Positions 1-5,447 of a stretch of DNA of 8,641 bases are shown here, piece by piece; position 1 is the stretch's first letter; every line of letters starts with the position of its first letter. The stretch comes from Bacillota bacterium (GTDB lineage Bacteria; Bacillota; Clostridia; Tissierellales; Sedimentibacteraceae), in the NCBI GenBank assembly GCA_029239575.1, contig JARBUP010000111.1:1-8641 (forward strand). Direction: 5' to 3'. The notes under the pieces were generated by a model. That model did not search any database. It saw only the letters and a program-made list of their open reading frames with translations, and was not told where the DNA came from. A program made the position numbers and the translations under genes.

Positions 1-4
1 AAAT

Positions 5-33
5 TTAATACATATAAATAAGCAACTTATAAT
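5..33 (+). promoter_or_regulatory. Possible sigma-A promoter for the GGDEF gene
   Basis: TTAATA at 5-10 (4 of 6 matches to the -35 consensus) is followed after 17 bases by a perfect TATAAT at 28-33. Transcription would start near 40 and leave a leader of about 95 bases before the TTG start at 136. In such AT-rich DNA a -10 match can arise by chance, so this is a candidate only. I see no c-di-GMP riboswitch or other structured RNA in the leader. Confidence 0.35.
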
Positions 34-135
34 AGGATAGTTCAGAGATTATTTATTAAAAAATAATACTTTGGCATAAAGCTATACTAATAAAAAGATA
101 TTTATTTATAAAAAACATATAAGGAGAGTTACATT

Positions 136-1263
136 TTGAATTTAAACTTAAACTCAATAGTTACAGACATTTTTGGAATAGCAGTATTATTTTTTACTAT
201 AAGTTTAACACAACGAAATATTTTAATAGATAATTACAAAACAAATGTTTACATTTATACTTCAGTTATAACCATAATTATATTAATATTAGAAATTTTT
301 GATATATTAATTCAAAGTTTAAATATGGATAGCTTGTTATCATTCCATATATTTATAAACGCATTAGGATTTATTTTAAGTCCATTGCTGCCGGCGGTGC
401 TTGCGTTATTAAATGATAAAAAAGTATTTCTTAATAATATATTTTTATTAATTCCATTATTTCTTAACACAATAATCTGTATTTTGACCATAGAAACTGG
501 ATGGGTTTTTTTCTTTGATTCTTTACATGAATATAACAGAGGTGAATTGTTTTTAATACCAACAATTTGCAGTATGTTTTATTATTGGATTTTTATTAGA
601 TATTTCTGGAGAAATGATAGTTTATATGATAGTAATGAAAAAAGATATTTAAAATTAATATTTCTTATGCCAGTTTTAGCAACTATTTTGCAAATTTCAT
701 TCGATAAACTTTTATTAATATGGCCAAGTATCGCAGTGTCTCTTTTGTTGTTTTACATATATTTAAGAGAACAGCAATTTAAAATTGATTTTATAAGTGG
801 TATAAAAAATAGGGTTGCATTTGAAAAAGAAATTGAATCAATATGCAAAAATCAATGCAGTGATGCTGCAATAGTAGTGTTTGATTTAAACAATTTGAAA
901 AAAATCAATGATACTGTTGGTCACAAAGCTGGAGATGATCTAATCAATATATCTGCAAAAGTGTTGACAGAAAGTTTCAAAGGCGTAGGTAATTCATATA
1001 GGATTGGCGGAGATGAATTTTGTGTTATTTGCAAAAATGTTACAAAAGAAATTGTTGAAAATTCACTTCTAAAGTTAGAGCAAATTTCAAATGAAGTTAA
1101 CAAAAAAAACAGTAATTCATTAATTTTTGCATATGGTTACGAACTATATGAAAAAGATAAAAATTTAGATATTTATGATATATTTCATAAAGCGGATCAA
1201 AAGATGTACGAGCATAAAGCTAAATTAAAAGGATTTTATGGCAGAAGAGTAACGGATAACTAA
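136..1263 (+). CDS. Seven-helix membrane diguanylate cyclase (GGDEF domain)
   Basis: Predicted to make the second messenger c-di-GMP from two GTP on the cytoplasmic face of the membrane. The 375-residue protein has about seven hydrophobic helices (roughly 8-28, 37-60, 67-91, 99-120, 136-157, 171-189 and 192-210), followed by a C-terminal GGDEF domain from about 215. That domain has the entry motif SGIKNRVAF (221-229), the metal and nucleotide segment beginning FDLNNLKKIND (249-259), an intact GGDEF at 291-295, and KADQKMYEHK near the end. The active site is therefore complete and activity is likely. The RxxD inhibitory site expected just before GGDEF is absent (KGVG at 282-285), so product inhibition through that site is unlikely. 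The helices may sense a membrane or external signal, but I cannot name a ligand. The start is TTG, set by AAGGAGAG at 121-128 seven bases upstream. The gene appears to be transcribed alone. Confidence 0.93.
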   Translation: MNLNLNSIVTDIFGIAVLFFTISLTQRNILIDNYKTNVYIYTSVITIIILILEIFDILIQSLNMDSLLSFHIFINALGFILSPLLPAVLALLNDKKVFLNNIFLLIPLFLNTIICILTIETGWVFFFDSLHEYNRGELFLIPTICSMFYYWIFIRYFWRNDSLYDSNEKRYLKLIFLMPVLATILQISFDKLLLIWPSIAVSLLLFYIYLREQQFKIDFISGIKNRVAFEKEIESICKNQCSDAAIVVFDLNNLKKINDTVGHKAGDDLINISAKVLTESFKGVGNSYRIGGDEFCVICKNVTKEIVENSLLKLEQISNEVNKKNSNSLIFAYGYELYEKDKNLDIYDIFHKADQKMYEHKAKLKGFYGRRVTDN

Positions 1264-1302
1264 AATGTTCATAATGTTCATTAATACATTATGAGCATTT
1301 TT
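1262..1302 (+). terminator. Intrinsic terminator after the GGDEF gene
   Basis: A 15-bp stem has arms at 1262-1276 and 1287-1301 with one G-U pair and a 10-base loop. It ends in a run of T. The left arm begins inside the stop codon of the GGDEF gene, so termination follows translation directly. Confidence 0.85.
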
Positions 1303-1308
1303 AGTTAT

Positions 1309-1348
1309 GTGACATTATCACGGATAAAAATATTAAACTGAGTATAAT
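1309..1348 (+). promoter_or_regulatory. Promoter of the rhodanese gene with a possible activator site
   Basis: There is a perfect TATAAT at 1343-1348, but no good -35 box at the usual distance. Instead, a GTGA-N5-TCAC inverted repeat lies at 1309-1321. Its centre is about 40 bases before the predicted transcription start near 1355, which is where class II activators of the Crp/Fnr type bind. The -10 box is well supported. The operator is a guess, since the arms are only 4 bp. Confidence 0.45.
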
Positions 1349-1390
1349 AGATTTATAAGCAAATTAAATTTGTAAAATATCGGAGGAAAT

Positions 1391-1711
1391 ATGATGTTTA
1401 ATTTTTTAAAAAAAGTTGAAGGAAAAGTAATTAATGTTAATGAGATAGATAATTTATTAGAAATAAATTTAATAGATATTAGAGAACCATACGAATATAA
1501 AGGTGGAAGTATTAGAAATTCCAAGAATGTACCTATGCAAAACTTAATAACTAATCCGGACAAATATTTAATTAAAGATAAAACTTATTATATCATTTGT
1601 CAATCAGGAGGAAGAAGTGCAAGGACAGTTAATCATCTTAAAAAACAGGGATATGATGTTGTAAATGTTATTGGTGGAATAGGGTCATATGTTGGAACTA
1701 AAAGAAAGTAA
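1391..1711 (+). CDS. Small single-domain rhodanese-like sulfurtransferase
   Basis: A 106-residue protein consisting of one rhodanese domain, the size of GlpE/PspE-type proteins. Such proteins carry sulfane sulfur as a persulfide on a catalytic cysteine and pass it to cyanide, thioredoxin or other acceptors. DIREPYEYKGG at 29-39 matches the family's D(V/I)RE segment. The active loop CQSGGRS starts at Cys70 and has the CxxGxR shape of active enzymes. There is no signal peptide, so it should be cytoplasmic. Two ATG codons occur in tandem: GGAGG at 1382-1386 lies 4 bases from the first and 7 from the second, so translation may begin at 1394. It is flanked by terminators and probably transcribed alone. 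The physiological acceptor cannot be read from the sequence. Confidence 0.9.
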   Translation: MMFNFLKKVEGKVINVNEIDNLLEINLIDIREPYEYKGGSIRNSKNVPMQNLITNPDKYLIKDKTYYIICQSGGRSARTVNHLKKQGYDVVNVIGGIGSYVGTKRK

Positions 1712-1719
1712 GTAATCTG

Positions 1720-1796
1720 TTTTTGTCATCCTGAGCGAAAGCGAAGGATCTTATTATTTCAATGTTTAAAGATCCTTCACTACGTTCAGGATGACA
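1720..1796 (+). repeat. 77-bp palindromic repeat, copy A (MITE-like)
   Basis: An imperfect palindrome. The left arm, starting TGTCATCCTGAGCG (from 1724), pairs with the right arm ending CGTTCAGGATGACA (to 1796), giving a stem of about 28 bp with a one-base bulge and a few mismatches around a roughly 16-base AT loop. The arms are more GC-rich than the surroundings. The whole 77 bases recur, perfectly identical and inverted, at 7620-7696. Identity ends sharply at both edges (1719 and 1797 differ from the other copy). From memory, GTCATCCTGAGCGAAG-type palindromes are scattered through many bacterial genomes. No transposase is encoded here and no clear target duplication is visible. Confidence 0.9.
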
Positions 1797-1820
1797 ATTT
1801 TAGGGGTTTGTCAATAGTCT

Positions 1821-1845
1821 AAGCTATGCAATTTGCATAGCTTTT
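1821..1845 (+). terminator. Terminator hairpin downstream of the rhodanese gene
   Basis: AAGCTATGCAA at 1821-1831 pairs perfectly with TTGCATAGCTT at 1833-1843. Sterically the stem is about 9 bp with a 5-base loop. It ends in TTTT on the plus strand. It suits the rhodanese transcript, although the palindromic repeat lies between the gene and this hairpin. On the minus strand it lacks a T tail, so it would be only a weak stop for the exporter gene. Confidence 0.65.
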
Positions 1846-1868
1846 ATAATGTAAATTAATTAATTTAA

Positions 1869-2189
1869 TTAATGTGAAGAAACTAATTTGAGTCCTATAA
1901 TACCAACTACAATAAATCCTATAAAAATTAAACGAGTTAAGTCCATTGGTTCTTTGAAAAAAACTATACCTAAAATGGCAGTACCTACTGTACCTATTCC
2001 TGTCCATACTGCGTATGCAGTACCTAATGGAAGACTTTTAAGTGACAATGCTAAAAGATACATGCTTGCAATTAAACCAATTATAGTTATAACGCTTGGA
2101 ACTAATTTCGTGAAACCTTCAGAATACTTTAAACCTGTAGCCCATACAACTTCAAACAATCCTGCTATAAATAATATAAACCATTGCAT
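1869..2189 (-). CDS. gdx: SMR-family guanidinium exporter (Gdx/SugE type)
   Basis: A 106-residue, four-helix small multidrug resistance protein that functions as a dual-topology homodimer. The Gdx branch exports guanidinium in exchange for protons. The sequence closely follows E. coli SugE/Gdx as I remember it: GLFEVVWATGLKYSEGF (10-26), PSVIT (31-35) and KSLPLGTAYAVWTGIG (51-66). The residues known for Gdx transport fall at the expected numbers: Glu13 (proton/substrate carboxylate), Trp16, Ser42, Tyr59 and Trp62. The start is fixed by AGGAGG at 2197-2202, seven bases upstream. The guanidine-I riboswitch in its leader independently supports guanidinium as substrate over the quaternary-ammonium role of EmrE-like SMR proteins. 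It is a single gene, whereas paired SMR proteins come as two. Confidence 0.95.
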   Translation of the reverse strand: MQWFILFIAGLFEVVWATGLKYSEGFTKLVPSVITIIGLIASMYLLALSLKSLPLGTAYAVWTGIGTVGTAILGIVFFKEPMDLTRLIFIGFIVVGIIGLKLVSSH

Positions 2190-2235
2190 TGTGTTTCCTC
2201 CTAAATATTAAATATGAATTTGTAGTTTAAAAAAC

Positions 2236-2277
2236 AAAAAAGCCAAAGTGATATAATATTATATCTCCCAGGCTTTT
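2236..2277 (-). terminator. Riboswitch-controlled intrinsic terminator before gdx
   Basis: On the minus strand AAAAGCC (2271-2277) pairs with GGCTTTT (2238-2244), and an inner GATATAAT/ATTATATC stem closes the hairpin. A run of six T follows at 2236-2241. The 5' arm reuses the conserved AAAAGCC-GGGAGA end of the aptamer and the 3' strand of its P1 stem. Aptamer and terminator are therefore mutually exclusive: guanidine-bound RNA reads through into gdx and free RNA terminates. It may also stop transcripts arriving from the dehydrogenase gene upstream, which has no evident terminator. Confidence 0.9.
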
Positions 2278-2363
2278 ATCCTTCCGTGTATACAGTTACA
2301 GTTAACTGCACGTTTTATCTTGGACCAGACCAATTTATTTTAAATTTGCGGAACCCTATAAAA
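2258..2363 (-). ncRNA. Guanidine-I riboswitch aptamer (ykkC class)
   Basis: Read on the minus strand, the conserved ykkC/guanidine-I blocks occur in order: AGGGTTCCGC (2358 to 2349), TGGTCTGGTCC with AAGATAAAACG just after it, a variable hairpin, ACACGG, then GGATAAAAGCC-GGGAGA ending at 2264. A short P1 can form between TTTTATA (2357-2363) and TATAAT (2258-2263). This class binds free guanidinium and switches on export or degradation genes. The terminator overlap indicates an ON switch working by antitermination. Its target here is the gdx exporter 69 bases further on. Confidence 0.96.
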
Positions 2364-2390
2364 CATTGAATTTATTTAATTTTTATTTAC

Positions 2391-2419
2391 AATATAGCAA
2401 AGTTGTTAAGAAAAGTCAA
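2391..2419 (-). promoter_or_regulatory. Sigma-A promoter of the riboswitch-gdx transcript
   Basis: On the minus strand TTGACT (2414-2419) and TATATT (2391-2396) are separated by exactly 17 bases. Transcription would start near 2384, about 20 bases ahead of the aptamer. The -35 box begins only three bases past the dehydrogenase stop codon, so the two units are packed tightly and read-through from upstream is possible. Confidence 0.8.
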
Positions 2420-2422
2420 TTT

Positions 2423-3394
2423 TTATTTTAACTCTGAAACTATATTTGGCGGAGTTTCCCCCAACAATGCTTTTACCATGTTTTGGGCAGCAAGCATTGC
2501 CATATTATTTCTTGTTTTTTCTGTGGCAGATCCAATATGGGGCATTGTTACAACATTTGTTAAATTTAATAAAGGGTTATTTTTATCAACTGGTTCTTTT
2601 TCATAAACATCGAGACCAGCAGCTAATATTTTATTTTCTTGTAAAGCTTTAATTAAGGCTACTTCATTTACAGTTGCACCTCTTGATGCATTAATAAATA
2701 TTGCAGTCTTTTTCATGAGGTTAAACTGATCTTCATCTATTAAATGATATGTTTCATCATTTAAAGGAGTCATTACTAATATAAAATCACTTTGCTTTAG
2801 TAAAGAATTTAATTCTGAGTACTTAACGTCTAATTTTTCTTCTGTTTCATATTTCCTCGTTCTATTGTAATATAAAACATCCATATCAAATCCAAACTTA
2901 GCTCTTTTTGCAACAACTTCTCCAATTCGGCCCATTCCAATGATACCTAAAACAGAATGATGAACATCTATTCCAAATAAGTTCTTACTTCCTGAATTAT
3001 CCCATTCTTTGTTTTTTACATAGCTATCAAGCTCAGGAATTCTTCTTGCTGCAGAAAGCATTAAACCAAAAATTAAATCAGCAACTGAATCATTTAAAAC
3101 AGTAGGAGTGTTTGTTCCGATGATATTTCTTTTTTTCATTGCATTTAAATCGAAATTGTCATAACCTACGGAAATATTGCTCACTACTTTTAAATTAGTT
3201 GCATGATTTAAAAATTCCTCATCTATTTTTATACCTGATTGTAATATTCCTTCTATGTCCTTGACTTTTTTATATAAAATTTCATTATTGCTACGAGATT
3301 CTTTATCTAATTTTTCATATTCGCAGTGTTCTCCTATATAATCTTCCACATATTTTGGAATATTCTTTGAAATTAATACTTTTGGTTTTTTCAT
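2423..3394 (-). CDS. D-2-hydroxyacid dehydrogenase (glyoxylate/hydroxypyruvate reductase-like)
   Basis: A 323-residue NAD(P)-dependent oxidoreductase, normal family length, interconverting a 2-oxoacid and a D-2-hydroxyacid in the cytoplasm. The Rossmann motif GMGRIG is at 153-158. The catalytic triad is Arg238 (NASRGA), Glu267 (GLDVYEKEP) and His286 (MPHIGSA). The substrate-loop motif NISVGYDN is at 73-80. The segment after the second Rossmann strand reads YYNRTRK (175-181) rather than carrying the usual acidic residue, which suggests NADPH preference; that is inference. Overall the sequence is nearest to glyoxylate/hydroxypyruvate/2-ketogluconate reductases, and the true substrate is uncertain. 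GGAGGG lies about five bases before the ATG. The hydrolase gene upstream is on the same strand, 151 bases away, but with a probable terminator and a new promoter between them. Confidence 0.92.
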   Translation of the reverse strand: MKKPKVLISKNIPKYVEDYIGEHCEYEKLDKESRSNNEILYKKVKDIEGILQSGIKIDEEFLNHATNLKVVSNISVGYDNFDLNAMKKRNIIGTNTPTVLNDSVADLIFGLMLSAARRIPELDSYVKNKEWDNSGSKNLFGIDVHHSVLGIIGMGRIGEVVAKRAKFGFDMDVLYYNRTRKYETEEKLDVKYSELNSLLKQSDFILVMTPLNDETYHLIDEDQFNLMKKTAIFINASRGATVNEVALIKALQENKILAAGLDVYEKEPVDKNNPLLNLTNVVTMPHIGSATEKTRNNMAMLAAQNMVKALLGETPPNIVSELK

Positions 3395-3450
3395 AAAACC
3401 CTCCGTTTCTTTTTCTATATATTACAATATATACTTATTTAATATAGAAT

Positions 3451-3479
3451 ATAATCTTTAAAACCATTTTTATTGTCGA
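3451..3479 (-). promoter_or_regulatory. Candidate promoter of the D-2-hydroxyacid dehydrogenase gene
   Basis: On the minus strand TCGACA (3474-3479, 5 of 6 matches) and GATTAT (3451-3456, 4 of 6) are 17 bases apart, giving a start near 3444. The region is very AT-rich, so other -10 boxes such as TATATT are possible. Confidence 0.4.
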
Positions 3480-3487
3480 AAAAAATA

Positions 3488-3503
3488 TATTTCCAAGGAA
3501 ATA
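3488..3503. promoter_or_regulatory. 16-bp palindrome upstream of the dehydrogenase promoter, possible operator
   Basis: TATTTCC-AA-GGAAATA is a perfect palindrome with 7-bp arms. Its centre is about 52 bases before the predicted dehydrogenase transcription start, just upstream of the -35 box, a position typical of an activator site. I do not recognise a regulator for it. Confidence 0.35.
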
Positions 3504-3527
3504 GGCAATAATGTAAATTAAAGCATT

Positions 3528-3547
3528 AAAAAATGTAATTACATTTT
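3528..3547 (-). terminator. Weak AT-rich terminator after the hydrolase gene
   Basis: On the minus strand AAAATGTAA and TTACATTTT form a 9-bp inverted repeat ending in six T. It overlaps the hydrolase stop codon. The stem is nearly all A-T and the loop would need to open several pairs, so its strength is doubtful. Confidence 0.4.
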
Positions 3548-5153
3548 ACCATGCAGCAATTGTACCATCAGTCCTTGGCTCAGTGCCACCACATAGAATG
3601 CCTTCATCATTTCTCCAAATGATTTCGCCCCTTCCAAATGTTGATGTATCTAACAAAGGCATTATATCATGGCCCATCTTTGATAATTGTAATGCTAAAT
3701 TATTTGGAAAATTTGGTTCTATTTGAATTGTTTTTCCCCCAACCCATTGCCAGCGATATGCATCAAGAGTATCTTGAGGGTTCATATGAAAATCTATGGT
3801 GTTCATAATAACTTGCACATGACCTTGAGGTTGCATAAATCCACCCATAACTCCAAAAGGTCCAATTGGTTTATTATTTTTTGTAAGAAAACCAGGTATT
3901 ATTGTATGATATGGTTTTTTGCAAGGTGACAATGCATTATCATGTAAAGGATCCATCACAAAATTATGACCTCTATTGTGAAGAGCTATTCCAGTCTCAG
4001 GTATTACAATGCCAGAACCAAATCCCATATAATTGCTTTGAATCATAGAAACCATATTTCCTTCTTCATCAGCTGTTGCAAGATAAACAGTACCGCTTGA
4101 TGATGGATTACCTACCACTGGATTTATAGCTTCATTTCTTATAAGATTCCTTCGCTTTTTTGCATAATCTTCTGATAAAAGCTCTTTAACAGAAACTTTC
4201 ATGGCCCTTGGATCTGCTACATACTTTTGTCCATCAACAAAAGATAATTTCATAGCTTCAAATTGTTTGTGTAAAGTTTCTACAGAATCTCGATTTGAAA
4301 ATTCAAATCCCTTTAATATATTAAGAGCCATTAAAGCAACTATGCCATGTCCATTAGGAGGTATTTCCCAAACATCATAGCCTCTATAATTTATACTGAT
4401 AGGTTCAACCCACTCAGGTTCATATACTTGTAGATCTTCTTTTCTTATGTAACCATTATATTTTTTAGAAAATGCATGGATTTTATCAGCTATCTCACCT
4501 TTATAAAAAGCTTCTCCATTAGTTTCTGCAATTAATTTCAAGGTGTTAGCGTGATCTTGGGATTTCCATGTTTCACCTAATTTTGGAGATCTTCCTTTTG
4601 GTGCAAAAGTTTTAAACCAGTTTTCAAATTCTTCACTTTTTAATTGGGATTTATATGTATTAAAAGCATTGTTCCATTGTTTAGCTACATTTGGAGTGAT
4701 AGCAAATCCTTCAGTTGCATATCTAATAGCAGGTGCTAAAACTTCAGTTAAAGGAAGTTTACCAAATGCTTTTGATAAAGCTGCCCATCCTCCAACTGCT
4801 CCAGGAACAGTTACAGGAATTAAACCATATTTAGGAATTTCATTTAACCCTCGGTCTTTAAGTTTATCAATAGAAATTAATTTTGGAGATTTTCCACTGC
4901 TGTTTATTCCATAAAGTTTATCCTTAACCCAAACGATGGCAAAGTTATCTCCGCCTATACCATTGGAGACAGGTTCTGTTACCGTTAAAGTTGCAGCTGT
5001 AGCAATGGCAGCATCAATTGCATTTCCGCCCTTTTGAAGAATTTCAAGACCTGCTTGAGCAGCCATGGGCTGTCCCGTAGCTACCATTCCCTTTTTAGCA
5101 TATACAACATTTCTGCTTGAAGGATAATTATAAACTGTTGAATCAAAATTCAA
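3546..5153 (-). CDS. Gamma-glutamyltransferase-family Ntn hydrolase, cytoplasmic (YwrD-like)
   Basis: A proenzyme of the GGT family that cleaves itself to expose a catalytic Thr. From the TTG start it has 535 residues. GMVATGQPMAAQAGLEILQKGGNAIDAA (within 22-50) and VSNGIGGDNFA open the large subunit. The nucleophile is Thr355 in SSSGTVYLATADEEGNMVS, followed by QSNYMGFGSG, the oxyanion GlyGly (MGGFMQPQGH, 436-445) and GGTEPRTDG near the C-terminus. Classical GGTs have RExxP for the gamma-glutamyl carboxylate; here the segment is SGKSP, with Ser86 in place of Arg. There is no signal peptide either, so glutathione may not be the substrate, and a gamma-glutamyl or other amide/acylase role remains open. 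An ATG at 5189 adds 12 residues but has no ribosome binding site. The TTG has AGGGGG eight bases upstream and matches where I expect family members to begin. Divergent from the reductase operon. Confidence 0.88.
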   Translation of the reverse strand: MNFDSTVYNYPSSRNVVYAKKGMVATGQPMAAQAGLEILQKGGNAIDAAIATAATLTVTEPVSNGIGGDNFAIVWVKDKLYGINSSGKSPKLISIDKLKDRGLNEIPKYGLIPVTVPGAVGGWAALSKAFGKLPLTEVLAPAIRYATEGFAITPNVAKQWNNAFNTYKSQLKSEEFENWFKTFAPKGRSPKLGETWKSQDHANTLKLIAETNGEAFYKGEIADKIHAFSKKYNGYIRKEDLQVYEPEWVEPISINYRGYDVWEIPPNGHGIVALMALNILKGFEFSNRDSVETLHKQFEAMKLSFVDGQKYVADPRAMKVSVKELLSEDYAKKRRNLIRNEAINPVVGNPSSSGTVYLATADEEGNMVSMIQSNYMGFGSGIVIPETGIALHNRGHNFVMDPLHDNALSPCKKPYHTIIPGFLTKNNKPIGPFGVMGGFMQPQGHVQVIMNTIDFHMNPQDTLDAYRWQWVGGKTIQIEPNFPNNLALQLSKMGHDIMPLLDTSTFGRGEIIWRNDEGILCGGTEPRTDGTIAAW

Positions 5154-5161
5154 TTTATATG

Positions 5162-5167
5162 CCCCCT
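5162..5167 (-). promoter_or_regulatory. Ribosome binding site that decides a TTG start
   Basis: AGGGGG on the minus strand lies eight bases before the TTG at 5151-5153. The alternative ATG at 5187-5189 has no purine-rich site ahead of it and falls inside a potential small stem (CATTGC/GCAATG pairing between 5187-5192 and 5202-5207). Confidence 0.65.
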
Positions 5168-5223
5168 TTTTTGATAATGTTTTCAACATTGCAAAATAAA
5201 GGCAATGCTTCTATTATTATATT

Positions 5224-5252
5224 ATTATACAACACCGCCTTTATGGTATCAA
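5224..5252 (-). promoter_or_regulatory. Strong sigma-A promoter of the hydrolase gene
   Basis: On the minus strand TTGATA (5247-5252) and a perfect TATAAT (5224-5229) are exactly 17 bases apart. Transcription would start near 5217, leaving a leader of about 64 bases to the TTG start. An 8-bp inverted repeat, ATAAAGGC (5196-5203) and GCCTTTAT (5237-5244), flanks the -10 box and could be an operator. Confidence 0.8.
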
Positions 5253-5323
5253 TCATAATTCTTTGCCTTAAATTATAAAAGCATATAGCTTTGTCATTAA
5301 TAGTATTTTTTTGTAATTTCAAT

Positions 5324-5337
5324 TTAGAATCTTCTAA
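5324..5337. promoter_or_regulatory. 14-bp palindrome in the divergent promoter region, possible operator
   Basis: TTAGAA-TC-TTCTAA is a palindrome with 6-bp arms lying between the hydrolase and reductase promoters. It is centred about 81 bases before the predicted reductase start and about 113 before that of the hydrolase. No regulator gene lies in the window. Its function is conjecture. Confidence 0.3.
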
Positions 5338-5376
5338 TTAGTTCGTAAAAGTTTAAAATATTAGCAGTTTAATACA

Positions 5377-5405
5377 AAGACAATGCTTTTGAGTTATACT
5401 ATAAT
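5377..5405 (+). promoter_or_regulatory. Promoter of the flavin reductase operon
   Basis: A perfect TATAAT at 5400-5405 is preceded, 17 bases away, by AAGACA (5377-5382; 4 of 6 matches). The start would be near 5412, giving a leader of about 36 bases. The weak -35 box suggests that an activator may be needed. Confidence 0.6.
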
Positions 5406-5447
5406 GTTAAAAGAAAAACAATATTATTTAATTACTTGGGAGGAAAA

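Noticed and set aside
71..88. Sigma-54-like or extended -10 promoter (TTGGCA followed by TATACT) before the GGDEF gene
   Set aside because: The downstream element lacks the TTGC core required for sigma-54, and TATACT is too close to TTGGCA to serve as a sigma-A -10 box for it. No TGn extension is present.
34..120. c-di-GMP riboswitch in the GGDEF leader
   Set aside because: None of the conserved blocks of the c-di-GMP-I or -II aptamers is present; the leader is plain AT-rich sequence.
1821..1845. Bidirectional terminator shared by the rhodanese and gdx genes
   Set aside because: Only the plus strand has a T run after the hairpin; the minus strand reads AGACTATTG after it.
1888..2211. 107-codon plus-strand open frame opposite the exporter gene
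   Set aside because: It is the antisense shadow of gdx, shows no family resemblance and has no ribosome binding site.
5436..5447. TTG start extending the reductase by four residues
   Set aside because: The extension is the ribosome binding site itself (GGGAGG), and the ATG at 5448 gives a normal lipoprotein signal peptide.
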